From the NCBI RefSeq assembly GCF_016918075.2, contig NZ_JAERPS020000006.1:124001-188000 (forward strand): a stretch of 64,000 bases of DNA, given 5' to 3'. Source of the DNA: Rheinheimera maricola (GTDB lineage: Bacteria > Pseudomonadota > Gammaproteobacteria > Enterobacterales > Alteromonadaceae). The translations under genes were made by a program, and so were the position numbers. A model generated the notes under the pieces. The model saw only the letters and a program-made list of their open reading frames with translations. It was not told the origin of the DNA and made no database searches. Position 1 is the stretch's first letter. Every line of letters begins with the position of its first letter. Positions 30,345-39,904 of the stretch are shown in pieces.

Positions 30345-31558
30345 TCGGCGGCCTCCAAGGTCGCCAGCACTTGCTGATGCAGCGCGGTTAGCTGCTGCTG
30401 TTGTTCAACGCTGAGGGTTTCGCCATCCAACCTGGCCTGCCATACCTGTTGTGGCGTCAGTTCAGCCAGGCTTTGCTGCTCTGGCACGGTAAACGCGTTT
30501 GCCGTGGTGCTGCGCTGACGGCGTAAACGCAACAGTTCTACCGGTAAGTCCTGCAATAGCGGTTCAACCCTTTGCTGCAAATCAGTTAGATAGGCATCTG
30601 TTGCACTTATCACCAACTCGAGCCATAGCGTTTGATCTGGCGCTAGCTTAGTTGTGGCTTGCTGCACCTTGGTTTGCAACTGCGCCAAACTGGCATTAAT
30701 ACTACACAACGGCTGAAAGCAGGGTACCGTTATACTGGAAACCGTTTTCTCGCTACCATTAAACTCAACCAACCATAGCTGCTTTTGCTGGCCGGCCTCA
30801 TCAAAACTGAGTGCTATCGGCGAGCCACTGTAGCGGATATCCGTTGCAGCTTTTAACTGCTGGCTTTGATGAATATGCCCCAGCGCAATATAGTCTGCCG
30901 CAGGAAAAGCATCAGCAGGAAAGGCCTCCAGTGTGCCAATGTAAATATCGCGTACCGACTCAGACCGACTGACGCCAAGCGTGGTCAGATGCCCGGTCAT
31001 GATAATCGGCAACTGCCGCTGATGCTCTAGATTATGCTGTTGCGCCAAGGCGAAAAGCTGCTGGTAATACTGTGCTATCGCTTGTTGTAAATTACGTTGT
31101 TTGTCAGCGCCCGTTTGTCCGGCCTGGCTTTGCAGTAAGTCGCGGCTACGCAAAAACGGAATGGCACAAAGTAGTGCTGCCGGTTGCTGCTGTTGGTTAT
31201 GTAATACCACCAACTGCTCACTCAGGTCACTGGTACCGCTGGCAAACACCCGGGTATGCAAGTACTGCAGCAGATTTTTGCTCTCATTTAATACTGCGGC
31301 TGCATCATGATTACCACCTAACACCACCAGCTGACAGCGACTGGGCTGCAATTCAACGATAAACTGATTGTACAGCTCACGGGCATAGCTGGGCGGTGTG
31401 GCGGTGTCAAAAATATCGCCCGCGACGATAATGGCATCAATGTGCTGCTTTTGAACCTGTTCAACTAGCCAGCGCAAAAACAACTGGTGTTCAACAGCGC
31501 GGCTGCGGCCAATAAAGTGCTGGCCCAGATGCCAGTCGGATGTGTGCAGAATGCGCAT
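30341..31558 (-). CDS. sbcD: Exonuclease subunit SbcD
   Basis: A 405-residue Mre11-type nuclease. Metallophosphoesterase motifs in order: [10 protein letters not shown] near residue 6, [12 protein letters not shown] near 45, GGNHDAAAV near 80, GHLTTLG and LGHIHQSQ. The C-terminal domain binds the SbcC coiled coil. First gene of the sbcDC operon; its stop overlaps the sbcC start. Confidence 0.95.
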   Translation of the reverse strand: MRILHTSDWHLGQHFIGRSRAVEHQLFLRWLVEQVQKQHIDAIIVAGDIFDTATPPSYARELYNQFIVELQPSRCQLVVLGGNHDAAAVLNESKNLLQYLHTRVFASGTSDLSEQLVVLHNQQQQPAALLCAIPFLRSRDLLQSQAGQTGADKQRNLQQAIAQYYQQLFALAQQHNLEHQRQLPIIMTGHLTTLGVSRSESVRDIYIGTLEAFPADAFPAADYIALGHIHQSQQLKAATDIRYSGSPIALSFDEAGQQKQLWLVEFNGSEKTVSSITVPCFQPLCSINASLAQLQTKVQQATTKLAPDQTLWLELVISATDAYLTDLQQRVEPLLQDLPVELLRLRRQRSTTANAFTVPEQQSLAELTPQQVWQARLDGETLSVEQQQQLTALHQQVLATLEAAE

Positions 31559-31615
31559 GAAGTAATACGGCCATAACAGAAAGTGTCAAAAGCATACCGG
31601 ATAGCTGAGCAGACA

Positions 31616-31654
31616 GCAAAAAGCCGATCTGGCCCGGCCGGGCGCAGATCGGCT
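31616..31654 (-). terminator. Terminator of the BON-domain gene
   Basis: AGCCGATCTG / CAGATCGGCT arms enclosing a GC-rich inner stem; the minus strand continues with TTTTTG. Confidence 0.75.
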
Positions 31655-31680
31655 GTTAATTGAAGCAGGTTACCAGTTAA

Positions 31681-32223
31681 TTACTGTGCAACTTGCAGTT
31701 TATCTATAACCCGGCTAACGTCATCGGTGTTTTTTGCTATGGCAACCGCCAAGTCTTTTTCGGCATCAGACTCTACTTCACCTTGTAAGGTAACAACACC
31801 GTTTTTTGCATCTACATCGATACTGGTGCCGCTCACCTCAGACTCAAACAACAAGCGGGTTTTTACCACAGTAGCAATTTTGGCGTCTTTTAAGGCACTG
31901 CCATCTTGCTCAGTCATCGGCTTGCCTGTGGCCATTACATTCAGCTGATTATCTACACCAGTCACACCATCCAGATTCTCTATCAGCTCTTCTGCCAGCG
32001 CTTTATCCACTTCGCTTTCAACTTTACCGGTTAAGGTAACCGCACCGTTTTTGACGTCGGTATTTATATCAAACGAGTTCAAATTGCCATTTAGCAGCAA
32101 AGTAGTTTCCGCTTTACCGTCAATCCACGCATCTTTGGCACCGTCTTTCCAGTCATTTGCAGCCATTGCCGTTGTAGTGGTTAAAGCCAGAGTCATCATC
32201 ATTGCTAAAGTTGTATGTTTCAT
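31681..32223 (-). CDS. Periplasmic protein with two BON domains (OsmY-like)
   Basis: A 180-residue exported protein: signal peptide (LAMMMTLALTTTTAMAA) and two BON domains (about 35-100 and 115-178), each with the VKNGAVTLTGKVESE or AKNGVVTLQGEVESD core. OsmY-type proteins act as periplasmic chaperones or membrane-associated stress proteins. Monocistronic with its own terminator. Confidence 0.88.
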   Translation of the reverse strand: MKHTTLAMMMTLALTTTTAMAANDWKDGAKDAWIDGKAETTLLLNGNLNSFDINTDVKNGAVTLTGKVESEVDKALAEELIENLDGVTGVDNQLNVMATGKPMTEQDGSALKDAKIATVVKTRLLFESEVSGTSIDVDAKNGVVTLQGEVESDAEKDLAVAIAKNTDDVSRVIDKLQVAQ

Positions 32224-32324
32224 GTTGTCGCTCCTTTGTAGTGAGACCCCATGACTGATGCCAGTTTAATGCCATAAAATATCTTATTGTTTATTAAGGA
32301 ATTTATTTTATCATTCAGCTAATG

Positions 32325-32789
32325 TTAATTTTTTGTTTGTATTTTTTGCCCGCTAGTCGGTAAAACTTTCAGAAGTGGTGCTAACCGATCTATCGCTATT
32401 TGCAGCGCCGCTGAAAAATGAGCCAAAGTAATTTTTGCACTGGTCGCACTTACTTGCTTGATCAGCTGCTTTAAACCCTGCAACTGTTGCTGCAACAGCC
32501 CTTCTAGCTCCGCCATGATCAGTGGTTGCAGAGCGGGATTGTACAAAGCAGCACACTGATGCAGATACCAGAACTCCACAACCGCCAGCTGATTACGATG
32601 ATCAGGCTCGCTCATTGCTGTAGCCGGTAATCGCCTGGCGGCACTTTGATGTAGCCTGGACAACTCAAGAAAATTATATCTGAGATTACTATTATTAATC
32701 TGCTGGGCCGCCTGTTGAAAAAAGTGCTGTGCCGCCTGACAGACTGCATAAACATAATATAAATGCTGCGCTTGCTGGGTGTTATCCAT
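32325..32789 (-). CDS. Four-helix-bundle protein of unknown function
   Basis: A 154-residue, all-helical, Gln/Ala/Leu-rich soluble protein (QHFFQQAAQQINNSNLRYNF ... IDRLAPLLKVL). The helical pattern suggests a ferritin-like or DUF2383-like four-helix bundle, but no metal ligands are obvious. ATG 32789 is preferred over an upstream in-frame start that would add 12 residues. It is divergent from the sigma-54 activator gene, which may regulate it. I do not recognise the family. Confidence 0.45.
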   Translation of the reverse strand: MDNTQQAQHLYYVYAVCQAAQHFFQQAAQQINNSNLRYNFLELSRLHQSAARRLPATAMSEPDHRNQLAVVEFWYLHQCAALYNPALQPLIMAELEGLLQQQLQGLKQLIKQVSATSAKITLAHFSAALQIAIDRLAPLLKVLPTSGQKIQTKN

Positions 32790-33009
32790 CCTGGACCTGT
32801 CTGCATACATCACAAAAAACCTCAATTGCAGTTACCAATGTAGTAATTCATATTCAATTCATGTACCAAAGTGTAAACTTATGATTTATATGACCATTTC
32901 TAGAAATTACATTTTGGTTAGCGGTCGCTTTGGTAAGTTTTACCCACTGGCATTGTTAAATTTACAGTGCTGACATAGAGTTAGATTCTGATAACCTGTG
33001 AGATAACCT

Positions 33010-34356
33010 ATGACTCAACCACGCTTATTTTTACACGTAACGGATAACGCCCTGGCGACTCAGTTGCTGCAGTCTGCTGTAGTACGACGTTTTGTGGTGG
33101 TTAAAAGCAGTGATAGCACCTCTTGGGCAGAACAATTGCTGGCGCAACCTTGTGACCTGGCGTTTATTCAAGCCGATCAGCACAGCAAGGCAGATTACCA
33201 ACGCCTTACCGCCAGTAGGTTGCTGGCAGAAATTGATTTTATCGTTGTCAGCGATGGCAGCCCAGACCCGGCGTTAGACCAGCTAACACGCTGCGGTGCT
33301 GGCTATCACTTTCGCCAACCATTTGATATGGCGAGCATCTTTGATACGCTGCAAGATTTTTATCAGCAATTAAGTCAGCACCAGCAACAGCTAAAAGCTA
33401 ATGTCAGCGCACTAGATCAGTTTGGTTTATTGGTTGGTTCATCCAAGGCTATGCTGAAGCTGTACCGCACCGTGCGTAAAGTTGCGGTAACTGAGGCTAA
33501 CGTATTAATTTTTGGCGAAAGCGGTGCTGGCAAAGAACTGGTCGCCAACACCCTGCATTTAGCCAGCCACCGGGCTGAGCAACCTTTTGTTGCCATTAAC
33601 TGTGGTGCGCTGAGTCCCGAATTGGTCGATAGCGAATTGTTTGGCCATACCAAGGGCGCGTTTACCGGCGCGCTGCGTGAACATAAGGGAGTCTTTGCTC
33701 AGGCCCAGGGGGGCACGCTGTTTTTGGATGAAGTAACTGAAATGCCATTGGAGCAGCAGGTAAAACTGTTACGCGTGCTGGAAAGCGGCGAATACCGGCC
33801 AGTTGGCGACGATAAGGTGGTGCAGGCCGACGTGCGTATTGTCGCGGCGACAAATCGCGATCCGCAACAAGCAATAACAGATGGTGTACTGCGCGAAGAT
33901 TTATACTTCCGCCTGGCACAGTTTCCCGTGCCGGTGCCACCACTGCGAGACAGGGGTAATGATATTGTAGGTCTGGCACAACACTTTCTTGCCTACCGCA
34001 ATTCAAAAGAGCAGCAGCAAAAACAACTGGCCAACGATACCCTTGCCATAATTTGCCAGCATAACTGGCCAGGCAATGTCAGAGAGCTTAAGCATGCCAT
34101 TGAACGCGCGTATATTCTTGCCGACAACCTAATTCAGCCAGAGCATTTATTGTTAGAAGCGAGCCGCGATGATAACAGCGACAGCTGCCTCAGCGAGGTG
34201 CCGTGCGGCGTACCGCTGGAGCAGTTGGAAAAAGCCGCCATTTTAAATACCCTGGCGCAAAATGCCGGCAATAAAACCGACACCGCACAACAATTAGGCA
34301 TCAGCGTTAAAACCCTGTACAACAAATTGGAAAAGTACCAGCAATCCGAGCCTTAA
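33010..34356 (+). CDS. Sigma-54 activator with degenerate receiver domain
   Basis: A 448-residue NtrC-type protein: receiver-like domain (1-118), AAA+ domain (about 135-370) and C-terminal Fis-type HTH (about 405-445, AQQLGISVKTLYNKLEKY). Walker A GESGAGKELVA, the sigma-54 contact loop GAFTGA, Walker B TLFLDEV and NWPGNVRELKHA are intact, so it should open sigma-54 promoters. The receiver lacks the phospho-acceptor Asp (DLAFIQ where DLVLxD is expected) and the conserved Lys (RQPF for KPF), so it is probably controlled by ligand, partner or expression instead of phosphorylation. No histidine kinase gene adjoins it. Confidence 0.85.
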   Translation: MTQPRLFLHVTDNALATQLLQSAVVRRFVVVKSSDSTSWAEQLLAQPCDLAFIQADQHSKADYQRLTASRLLAEIDFIVVSDGSPDPALDQLTRCGAGYHFRQPFDMASIFDTLQDFYQQLSQHQQQLKANVSALDQFGLLVGSSKAMLKLYRTVRKVAVTEANVLIFGESGAGKELVANTLHLASHRAEQPFVAINCGALSPELVDSELFGHTKGAFTGALREHKGVFAQAQGGTLFLDEVTEMPLEQQVKLLRVLESGEYRPVGDDKVVQADVRIVAATNRDPQQAITDGVLREDLYFRLAQFPVPVPPLRDRGNDIVGLAQHFLAYRNSKEQQQKQLANDTLAIICQHNWPGNVRELKHAIERAYILADNLIQPEHLLLEASRDDNSDSCLSEVPCGVPLEQLEKAAILNTLAQNAGNKTDTAQQLGISVKTLYNKLEKYQQSEP

Positions 34357-34362
34357 AGCGCC

Positions 34363-34545
34363 TCAGTCGGCAACTGCTTTGTTGGCAAAGTCGAGAGACA
34401 GCATCACCTGAAGCGAAGCCGGTGCAATACTGATGTGTAGTGCCGTACCACTGTATAATTCACCATCTATCACATAGCACATAGTGTAGTTGCGCGGCGT
34501 GCCGTGGCCAGATGCTGATGTGACGTGCCTGACAATGCTGGCTAC
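34363..34545 (-). pseudogene. Remnant of a diacylglycerol/lipid kinase (YegS-like) C-terminus
   Basis: The minus strand reads NYTMCYVIDGELYSGTALHI and then SIAPASLQVMLSLDFANKAVAD before a TGA stop. A VIDGE followed by a beta strand and I-x-P-x-L is typical of the C-terminal strand region of DAG-kinase-like lipid kinases. Upstream an in-frame stop interrupts it within about 20 codons, and no catalytic GGDGT motif remains nearby. It looks like a decayed 3' end. This remnant is most of what the 34357-34725 gap holds. Confidence 0.35.
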
Positions 34546-34725
34546 TTATATTCAGGCTCAGCTTGGTTAGGCCGGCCAGTGCCAATTCTGCCAGCCCCGG
34601 TAGGGCACATTGCAGCCCAACCCGCAGCCAGCTTCAATGGCCAAAATGACAGCTGCCAGCTGACAAACGCCAGCAGCATAGCCACCAGGCTGTAGTAAAG
34701 TGCGTCAGCATTATTACTAATGCCG

Positions 34726-34902
34726 CTACAGTTTTGGCGCCCGGCCACGTAGCGCGTTAACCAACAGCGAGATGACCAACAGTACGATAAAAATAAAAAA
34801 GATCACCTTGGCAATACCGGCCGCCGCACCAGCAATACCACCAAAACCCAGAACTGCCGCGATAAGTGCAATAATTAAAAATGTTAATGCCCAGCCCAAC
34901 AT
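34726..34902 (-). CDS. DUF1328 small membrane protein (YtjA family)
   Basis: A 58-residue, two-helix membrane protein: [20 protein letters not shown], then [20 protein letters not shown], ending LVNALRGR. This is the highly conserved DUF1328/UPF0391 family, stress-inducible and of unknown function. ATG 34902 follows an AAGGAG; the frame upstream of it is not conserved. Confidence 0.9.
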   Translation of the reverse strand: MLGWALTFLIIALIAAVLGFGGIAGAAAGIAKVIFFIFIVLLVISLLVNALRGRAPKL

Positions 34903-35134
34903 AGTGGTCTCCTTAGTGCAGCTTGCACAATGTGATTTAGACGCTGTTACTACTGCCAGCGCCGTGCCAGCTTGCAAGAATCACGGTAGGCCATTGTTAT
35001 ATATGATGTTAATTTATAATCAGCTTGTAGTTTTTTAGTGCGGAGGCCTGTCTTAGCAGAAAAATTTACCGGGTACCAAGTAAATTTTGACGCCAGGCCA
35101 AGCAGTACATCAACACAACGCACATTTTGTCATC

Positions 35135-35854
35135 TTAGCCGGGAGAGCGCCGGACAAAGCCGCGCCGCGCCAGCACGATAGTCCATATCAAGCCGCTACC
35201 GCACAGACCAAGGGCGGCGATGGCAAAGAACATCATCAATACATTGTTAAAACTGCCGGTGTTGGCGTAATCCATAAAATGCAGCTTGAGGAAAAAATCC
35301 GCCAGGCGTTTGTGCTCATCACTGTGACCAACCAACCTGCCGGACTGCGCTTCTATATAGACACTGGTGTTAATTTCATCGGCAAAATTCACCTGCCACA
35401 GCGGGTTTTGTTGCTTAAGAAAATCGGCTATGGGCGGCTGCATTAAGGTGGTGGAAGCTACCGCCCCCGGACCTGAATACGATGTTTGCGCCAGTACTCG
35501 GGCAAATTCCGCATCTACTGTGATGGCCTGTCCGTTAGTGGCATCTATAAGTGAATACAGGTTAGCGAAATGCGCATACAAACCGCGCTGATGGTTGAGT
35601 AAATAATAGGGCTTATTTGCCAGCGAGATTAAAGTTAAGGTGGCGCTGGCTTCATGTTGAGCTAAGACATCAGCGGGCTCTAACAAACTTAATTCGTGCC
35701 ATGCGGGTGCCGGCGAATGCTCTGCTTTGTAGGTATACCCTGCAGCTTTATGATGGTCCATCAGGTTAAAATACAGCCCGGTGCCAAGCCAGATTAAAAA
35801 CTGCAGGCTAACAATAAGCGAAGCCCATTTATGGATTTTCCTTGCCCATTTCAT
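35135..35854 (-). CDS. PepSY-associated membrane protein 2
   Basis: A 239-residue protein with an N-terminal RKIHKWASLIVSLQFLIWLGTG membrane helix (abridged), a periplasmic PepSY-like domain (SVYIEAQSGRLVGH) and a C-terminal helix after LKLHFMDYA. It is built like half of an iron-regulated PiuB/PepSY-TM protein, with paired His (HKW, LHFMD) in the helices. It overlaps the upstream paralogue by ATGA. Such proteins accompany siderophore or heme uptake, perhaps as ferric reductases; no receptor gene adjoins here. Confidence 0.75.
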   Translation of the reverse strand: MKWARKIHKWASLIVSLQFLIWLGTGLYFNLMDHHKAAGYTYKAEHSPAPAWHELSLLEPADVLAQHEASATLTLISLANKPYYLLNHQRGLYAHFANLYSLIDATNGQAITVDAEFARVLAQTSYSGPGAVASTTLMQPPIADFLKQQNPLWQVNFADEINTSVYIEAQSGRLVGHSDEHKRLADFFLKLHFMDYANTGSFNNVLMMFFAIAALGLCGSGLIWTIVLARRGFVRRSPG

Positions 35855-36573
35855 GGCTTAGCCCTCAGCGCACGCTTAGGGCGACTTAAGCTAAAATACA
35901 GTAACACTAAGCCAAACATTGTTGATATCAGCCCTAACACGCTGCACAAAAATAGCAGCAAATTATCAATGTCTTTACCATCGTTATGGTCCATCACATG
36001 AAAGCGAAACATCCAGTCAAACAGGCGCCAGAAATTGTGCCGTTTAGCAACCAGTAAGCCCGTTTCAGCCGACACATATATCGCCGGATCACCCAGATCT
36101 GTGAAATTTACCCGCCAGGCGGGTAGTGCCTTAGGGTTTAATTCAAACGGCGCATGCTCGGTAAGTAATTCAATACTGGCAACCTCACCATTGCCGGCAT
36201 AGTAAAATTTCGCAGCTACCGCCGCTTGTTGCCTGGATAACGCGGCAATACGCTGACCGGTTCTGGCATCCAGCATTATGTTGTCCGGCCCCAGACTAAA
36301 CCGATATACCACCTGCTCCAGGTAGAGCCCAAGGCTAATGTCCTTTGCCTTGGGGTAACGCTGCAACACGTTATGCAGCGGATAGGTTAGCTGTTGTGGG
36401 TCAATTTTATCTTGCCGGTTGTTAACCAGAGTATCACCATGAATGTAGTGAATATCAAAAAATACCATATAAGTGCCAGTAACCGACCAAACTACAAACT
36501 GCAAGGCTAGCAGCGTCATCAGCCATTTATGGTATTTTCTACTGGTTTTCCTGATCTGCGTTATTGCCATCAT
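35851..36573 (-). CDS. PepSY-associated membrane protein 1
   Basis: A 240-residue paralogue of the next gene: RKYHKWLMTLLALQFVVWSV helix, periplasmic PepSY region (AIYVSAETGLLVAKR), FRFHVMDHNDGKDIDN and a final transmembrane helix. The same conserved His positions appear (YHKW, FHVMDH), suggesting heme or metal binding. The two overlap by 4 bp and probably form a heterodimer in the inner membrane. First gene of the pair. Confidence 0.75.
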   Translation of the reverse strand: MMAITQIRKTSRKYHKWLMTLLALQFVVWSVTGTYMVFFDIHYIHGDTLVNNRQDKIDPQQLTYPLHNVLQRYPKAKDISLGLYLEQVVYRFSLGPDNIMLDARTGQRIAALSRQQAAVAAKFYYAGNGEVASIELLTEHAPFELNPKALPAWRVNFTDLGDPAIYVSAETGLLVAKRHNFWRLFDWMFRFHVMDHNDGKDIDNLLLFLCSVLGLISTMFGLVLLYFSLSRPKRALRAKP

Positions 36574-36625
36574 GGCTTGCTTCCCGCCGCTTTAAACTGC
36601 GCCAGTATGTTACCCTCAAAGCGAT

Positions 36626-36658
36626 AAAAGACAAAAGCCCTGATTCTACAGGGCTTTT
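36626..36658 (-). terminator. Terminator of the biosynthetic operon
   Basis: Minus-strand hairpin AAAAGCCCTG-TAGAAT-CAGGGCTTTT followed by TGTCTTTT. The stop codon TAG of the last biosynthetic gene lies in the loop. Confidence 0.85.
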
Positions 36659-37389
36659 GCGGGATGTTTATCAAAAACAGCACTGATATCCAGCACCAAC
36701 TGGTTATATTCGTGTTGGTGCCTATAGTTCCAGTTTTCACCTGGCGGCAACTGCTGTAACTGGGTCAGCGACTGACAAATATCCAGCCAGCTTTGACTGC
36801 GATCAACCGGTTCTGCCTGATGGGTAGCAGCAGGTGCGCGGCACACCGATATTTTAGGCGACAAACCATCCCCGGCCGACGCCAGGAGCCGAAACCATAA
36901 ACCCCGTCCAGGTTCTGACCAGAAGATCCGCTCTTCCCTGTCCGAACCGCCCTGGAATTGATTTAACGAAAATACCCAGACTTCCTCGTATTGGCAGGCG
37001 CGCATGGCTTTTTCAGCATACTCCAGGGCACTGAACACCACGCCGGGACCATTTTCACTGACCGCCATGGTCTCAGTGGCAGCAGCATCAAACATGGCAC
37101 AAATGGTGGTTACCAGCGCATTGCCAACCCTGGTGTCTAAATCCGGCATCCAGTAAGACAAGATAATCAAATCCGGTCGCCCATGCGGAGCTAATGCCGC
37201 CACCATCTCAGTATGAGAGGGTACGTAGCTGGCATTGATAATTGCCTGCTCCTGCTCAGTGGCGTGTGTTAATTCAACCGTACCAAGCGCCGATAATTGC
37301 TCCAGATAATGGCGGGTGCCTTCATAGTTCATCCGGACACTGCCTTGGCCAACCGGAAATAACTGACTGCGCAGCTCTTTTAAATACAT
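36646..37389 (-). CDS. FabH-like thiolase-fold protein without nucleophile Cys
   Basis: A 247-residue protein, last gene of the large operon. The middle (DLIILSYWMPDLDTRVGNAL ... ENGPGVVFSALEYAEKAM, then EEVWVFSLNQ) follows the ketoacyl-synthase III pattern of strand, N-terminal 'C-x-G' helix and strand, but the position of the active Cys is not Cys (NGPG). It is shorter than FabH (about 320). It lies 35 bp after an apparently active FabH-like gene, so it may be its partner subunit. ATG 37389 follows AAGGA and is preferred over an upstream start that would overlap the neighbour. No function can be assigned. Confidence 0.5.
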   Translation of the reverse strand: MYLKELRSQLFPVGQGSVRMNYEGTRHYLEQLSALGTVELTHATEQEQAIINASYVPSHTEMVAALAPHGRPDLIILSYWMPDLDTRVGNALVTTICAMFDAAATETMAVSENGPGVVFSALEYAEKAMRACQYEEVWVFSLNQFQGGSDREERIFWSEPGRGLWFRLLASAGDGLSPKISVCRAPAATHQAEPVDRSQSWLDICQSLTQLQQLPPGENWNYRHQHEYNQLVLDISAVFDKHPAKAL

Positions 37390-37424
37390 CGGAAAATCCT
37401 TCTGATCAATGGTGCAAAATCCGC

Positions 37425-38351
37425 TTAGTGACGGATTAACGCTGAGGTATAAAAGAAGCCGGTACCGGTGGACAATAACAGGCACAAATCGCCTTTTTTG
37501 ATTTTCCCTTCGTCACGGGCCGTACAATAATTGATAAAATTATCTGCGGTAAAACAATGGCCAATTTTCGGCACGTTATCGACATAGATCATCGACTTGT
37601 TGATCCCTAAATGATTTGCCACCGTTTTCCAGGATGATTTGTTGGTGATCGGCGGCAAAATCAGCGTCAGATCAGCCAGTTCATAACCGGACTTACCAAT
37701 ACTATCAACGACAAACTGCTTCAGTAAATCCAGGCTGTCTTTTCTGAATTCTTCCAACACCTTCGGGTCGCCAAACCCCATATGAAAACGACTGTCGATT
37801 TTCATATGGGTGTTCAGCACTTTTGATTTCGTACCATTGCGGGTAATTAAAGCAGCAGAAGCAGCATCACCGGTAATGGCTGTTCCCGGCTGTTTGCGCC
37901 AGTTACCAAAACTTCGATCGCCCGAAAGAATAATGATCGCTTCATCATCATTGGCCTCATGCAACAGGTTTTCAGCGTACTTTAATGCCATAATTCCGGC
38001 CGCACAGCTGCCCTGCGTAATGGCCATCGCATTACATTCAGACAGACCATACTGTTGCACCAGCTCGTTTAATAACGGTTGCAACGGCGCCTGATTACAG
38101 CCAACTGTGTGCGTGTATAGCAGATGGGTAATTTTGTAACCGGTATATGCCGGGCTTACCACAAGCTGATCCAAAGCCCCTTGTAATAACTTGATCAATG
38201 GCAATTGTGGATCGTATGCCACTTTGCTCTGGCCCAGAAAAGTGGTGTGTACAAAAATATCTTCATCACTGAGCTGCAATTCACTTTTGAGATCCGCAAT
38301 AGCAACACGGCGCTCGGGCACAAAACAGACTAGTTCTTCAATACCTATCAT
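37425..38351 (-). CDS. FabH-like (KAS III) ketosynthase/acyltransferase
   Basis: A 308-residue thiolase-fold enzyme. The nucleophile Cys is in ITQGSCAAGIMALKYAENLL (about residue 115), and a His is found in VPKIGHCFTADNF (about 250); the third residue of the FabH triad (the HQAN His region) reads ILPPITN, so chemistry may differ from FabH. Homologues act as priming synthases or as acyltransferases such as CerJ. Within this cluster it could start a chain or join two ACP-bound units. Located between the AMP-ligase and the broken FabH-like gene. Confidence 0.8.
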   Translation of the reverse strand: MIGIEELVCFVPERRVAIADLKSELQLSDEDIFVHTTFLGQSKVAYDPQLPLIKLLQGALDQLVVSPAYTGYKITHLLYTHTVGCNQAPLQPLLNELVQQYGLSECNAMAITQGSCAAGIMALKYAENLLHEANDDEAIIILSGDRSFGNWRKQPGTAITGDAASAALITRNGTKSKVLNTHMKIDSRFHMGFGDPKVLEEFRKDSLDLLKQFVVDSIGKSGYELADLTLILPPITNKSSWKTVANHLGINKSMIYVDNVPKIGHCFTADNFINYCTARDEGKIKKGDLCLLLSTGTGFFYTSALIRH

Positions 38352-38407
38352 GATGTTACTCTCTGATTAACCCCAATGACCGCACCGGACATACCGATGA
38401 GGTTGCT

Positions 38408-39895
38408 CTATGCTGCTTTGGTCAGTTGTGAAACATCGACCTTGCCATTATTCGACAGCGGCATCTGCTGCAAGAACTGAATTTCGGCAAACATATAATC
38501 AGCATCGACATGCTGCTGCAGCCAGGTTTTAAATTCATCCTGCGCTTGTTTCGTCTGCTCGACCAACACCACAAACAGCTTGGCAATTTCGTTGTCGTAA
38601 CTGTCTTTCACACCAGCCACCAGACAAATTTCCACAGCCGGATTCTTATAGACAATCGTTTCCATATCGCGGGGATATATACAGAAACCTCGCTGTTTAA
38701 TCAGATCTTTGACCCGGCCCTTGAAGTACAGAAAACCATCTGCGTCCTGCATAAACAAATCACCAGTGGCCAACCAGTTATCATCGCGATAACGACCGGC
38801 TACAACTTTGGCCCCGGCATCATTTTGCAGGTTAAAATATCGCTGGAACACCGAGGTACCCCGAACAAACAATTGTCCAACCTCACCGCTTGGCAACTCC
38901 TCCAGCACCACCCTGTTATGTTCGGTTGCCACTTCACGGAAAATTTTGGCATCAAGACCAGGCATTGGGATCCCAACCGAATCGCTCTTTTCACCGAGAT
39001 ATCCCGCAGGTAAATACGACACCCGTTTTGATTCGGTCAAACCATACATTTTCACCACCTCAGCACCGATGAACTGTTGTTTTAAACCAAGTGCGGTGTG
39101 CGACGGAAACACCCCGCCGGTGCTGGTAATTAAACGCACACCGTTGATTTTCTTATTAAAGCGTTCCAGATATTTGTGCAAGCTGCTGGCCAGTGCCGGA
39201 ATTAACGGTAATACCGTAATGCCGCGTTTTTCGACAATATTCAGCAGGCTGATTGGATTAATGGTTTTGCGACACATCACCAGCTGACAGCCGGTCGCAA
39301 GACAGAAGAACAACTGATACAGGCCATAATCAAACGACAGCGGCGAAATCAGCATAATGCGATCACTTTGCCGAATTTGTAGGTAGCCTAGAATTGAACG
39401 CAGCGCCGAAATCACATTGGCATGTGTCAACATGATGCCTTTAGGCTTACCGGTACTGCCGGACGTATAAATAATCAAAGCCAGGTCAACCCCCGTCAGC
39501 CGGGGCTGGGTCAAATAATGAAAGGCAGGTGGCACCACGGCATGCAATTGTTGCGTGGTGACAGGTTTTAAGCTGCGCGCTTCCGGGTCAAGTACAAAAT
39601 CTGCACCACAGTCATCTATAATATTTTGCAGGGCCGCTTCAGACATCTCCCTTTTGGCTGGCACAACCACACCACCAAGCTGCCACACCGACAACAAAGC
39701 CGCGACCGTTTCCAGCGTGTTGGAAACCATCACTACAACTTTCTGCTGATGCTGGAGCGAATGGCAATACTTTGCGGCCAGTTCCAGCTCTGCTGTAAAA
39801 GAGCCGCCATCATCGGCTTCAGTGCTGATACAACCGCTGAAGTTACCATTAAGAACCGGAGTAATTAAGTCTTTTAAAGTAAAAATGTTGTCCAT
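38408..39895 (-). CDS. AMP-dependent acyl/aminoacyl-ACP ligase
   Basis: A 495-residue adenylate-forming enzyme. Core motifs: IIYTSGSTGKPKGIMLTH (A3), SFDYGLYQLFFCL (A4 region), KMYGLTESKR, TGDLFMQDADGFLYFKGRVKD (A7/A8, abridged) and the C-terminal catalytic Lys in NNGKVD. The FDYGLYQL text resembles exosortase-A-associated AMP-ligases and aminoacyl ligases such as those in DltA/PltF-type systems, which load an acid onto a free-standing carrier protein. An ACP gene lies two genes upstream in the operon. ATG 39895 after AGGA is preferred over an in-frame TTG. Confidence 0.85.
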   Translation of the reverse strand: MDNIFTLKDLITPVLNGNFSGCISTEADDGGSFTAELELAAKYCHSLQHQQKVVVMVSNTLETVAALLSVWQLGGVVVPAKREMSEAALQNIIDDCGADFVLDPEARSLKPVTTQQLHAVVPPAFHYLTQPRLTGVDLALIIYTSGSTGKPKGIMLTHANVISALRSILGYLQIRQSDRIMLISPLSFDYGLYQLFFCLATGCQLVMCRKTINPISLLNIVEKRGITVLPLIPALASSLHKYLERFNKKINGVRLITSTGGVFPSHTALGLKQQFIGAEVVKMYGLTESKRVSYLPAGYLGEKSDSVGIPMPGLDAKIFREVATEHNRVVLEELPSGEVGQLFVRGTSVFQRYFNLQNDAGAKVVAGRYRDDNWLATGDLFMQDADGFLYFKGRVKDLIKQRGFCIYPRDMETIVYKNPAVEICLVAGVKDSYDNEIAKLFVVLVEQTKQAQDEFKTWLQQHVDADYMFAEIQFLQQMPLSNNGKVDVSQLTKAA

Positions 39896-39904
39896 GATCA
39901 AGTC

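Noticed and set aside
34542..34748. 68-codon minus-strand frame next to the DUF1328 gene
   Set aside because: One hydrophobic stretch but no recognised family, no ribosome-binding site, and overlap with the lipid-kinase remnant and the DUF1328 gene end.
35061..35088. AT-rich inverted repeat AAAATTTAC/GTAAATTTT after the PepSY genes
   Set aside because: Could be a weak terminator for the minus-strand PepSY pair, but the stem is AT-rich and lacks a proper T tract, so it was not annotated.
38510..39013. 167-codon plus-strand frame inside the AMP-ligase gene
   Set aside because: Antisense to a complete adenylate-forming enzyme; no independent support.
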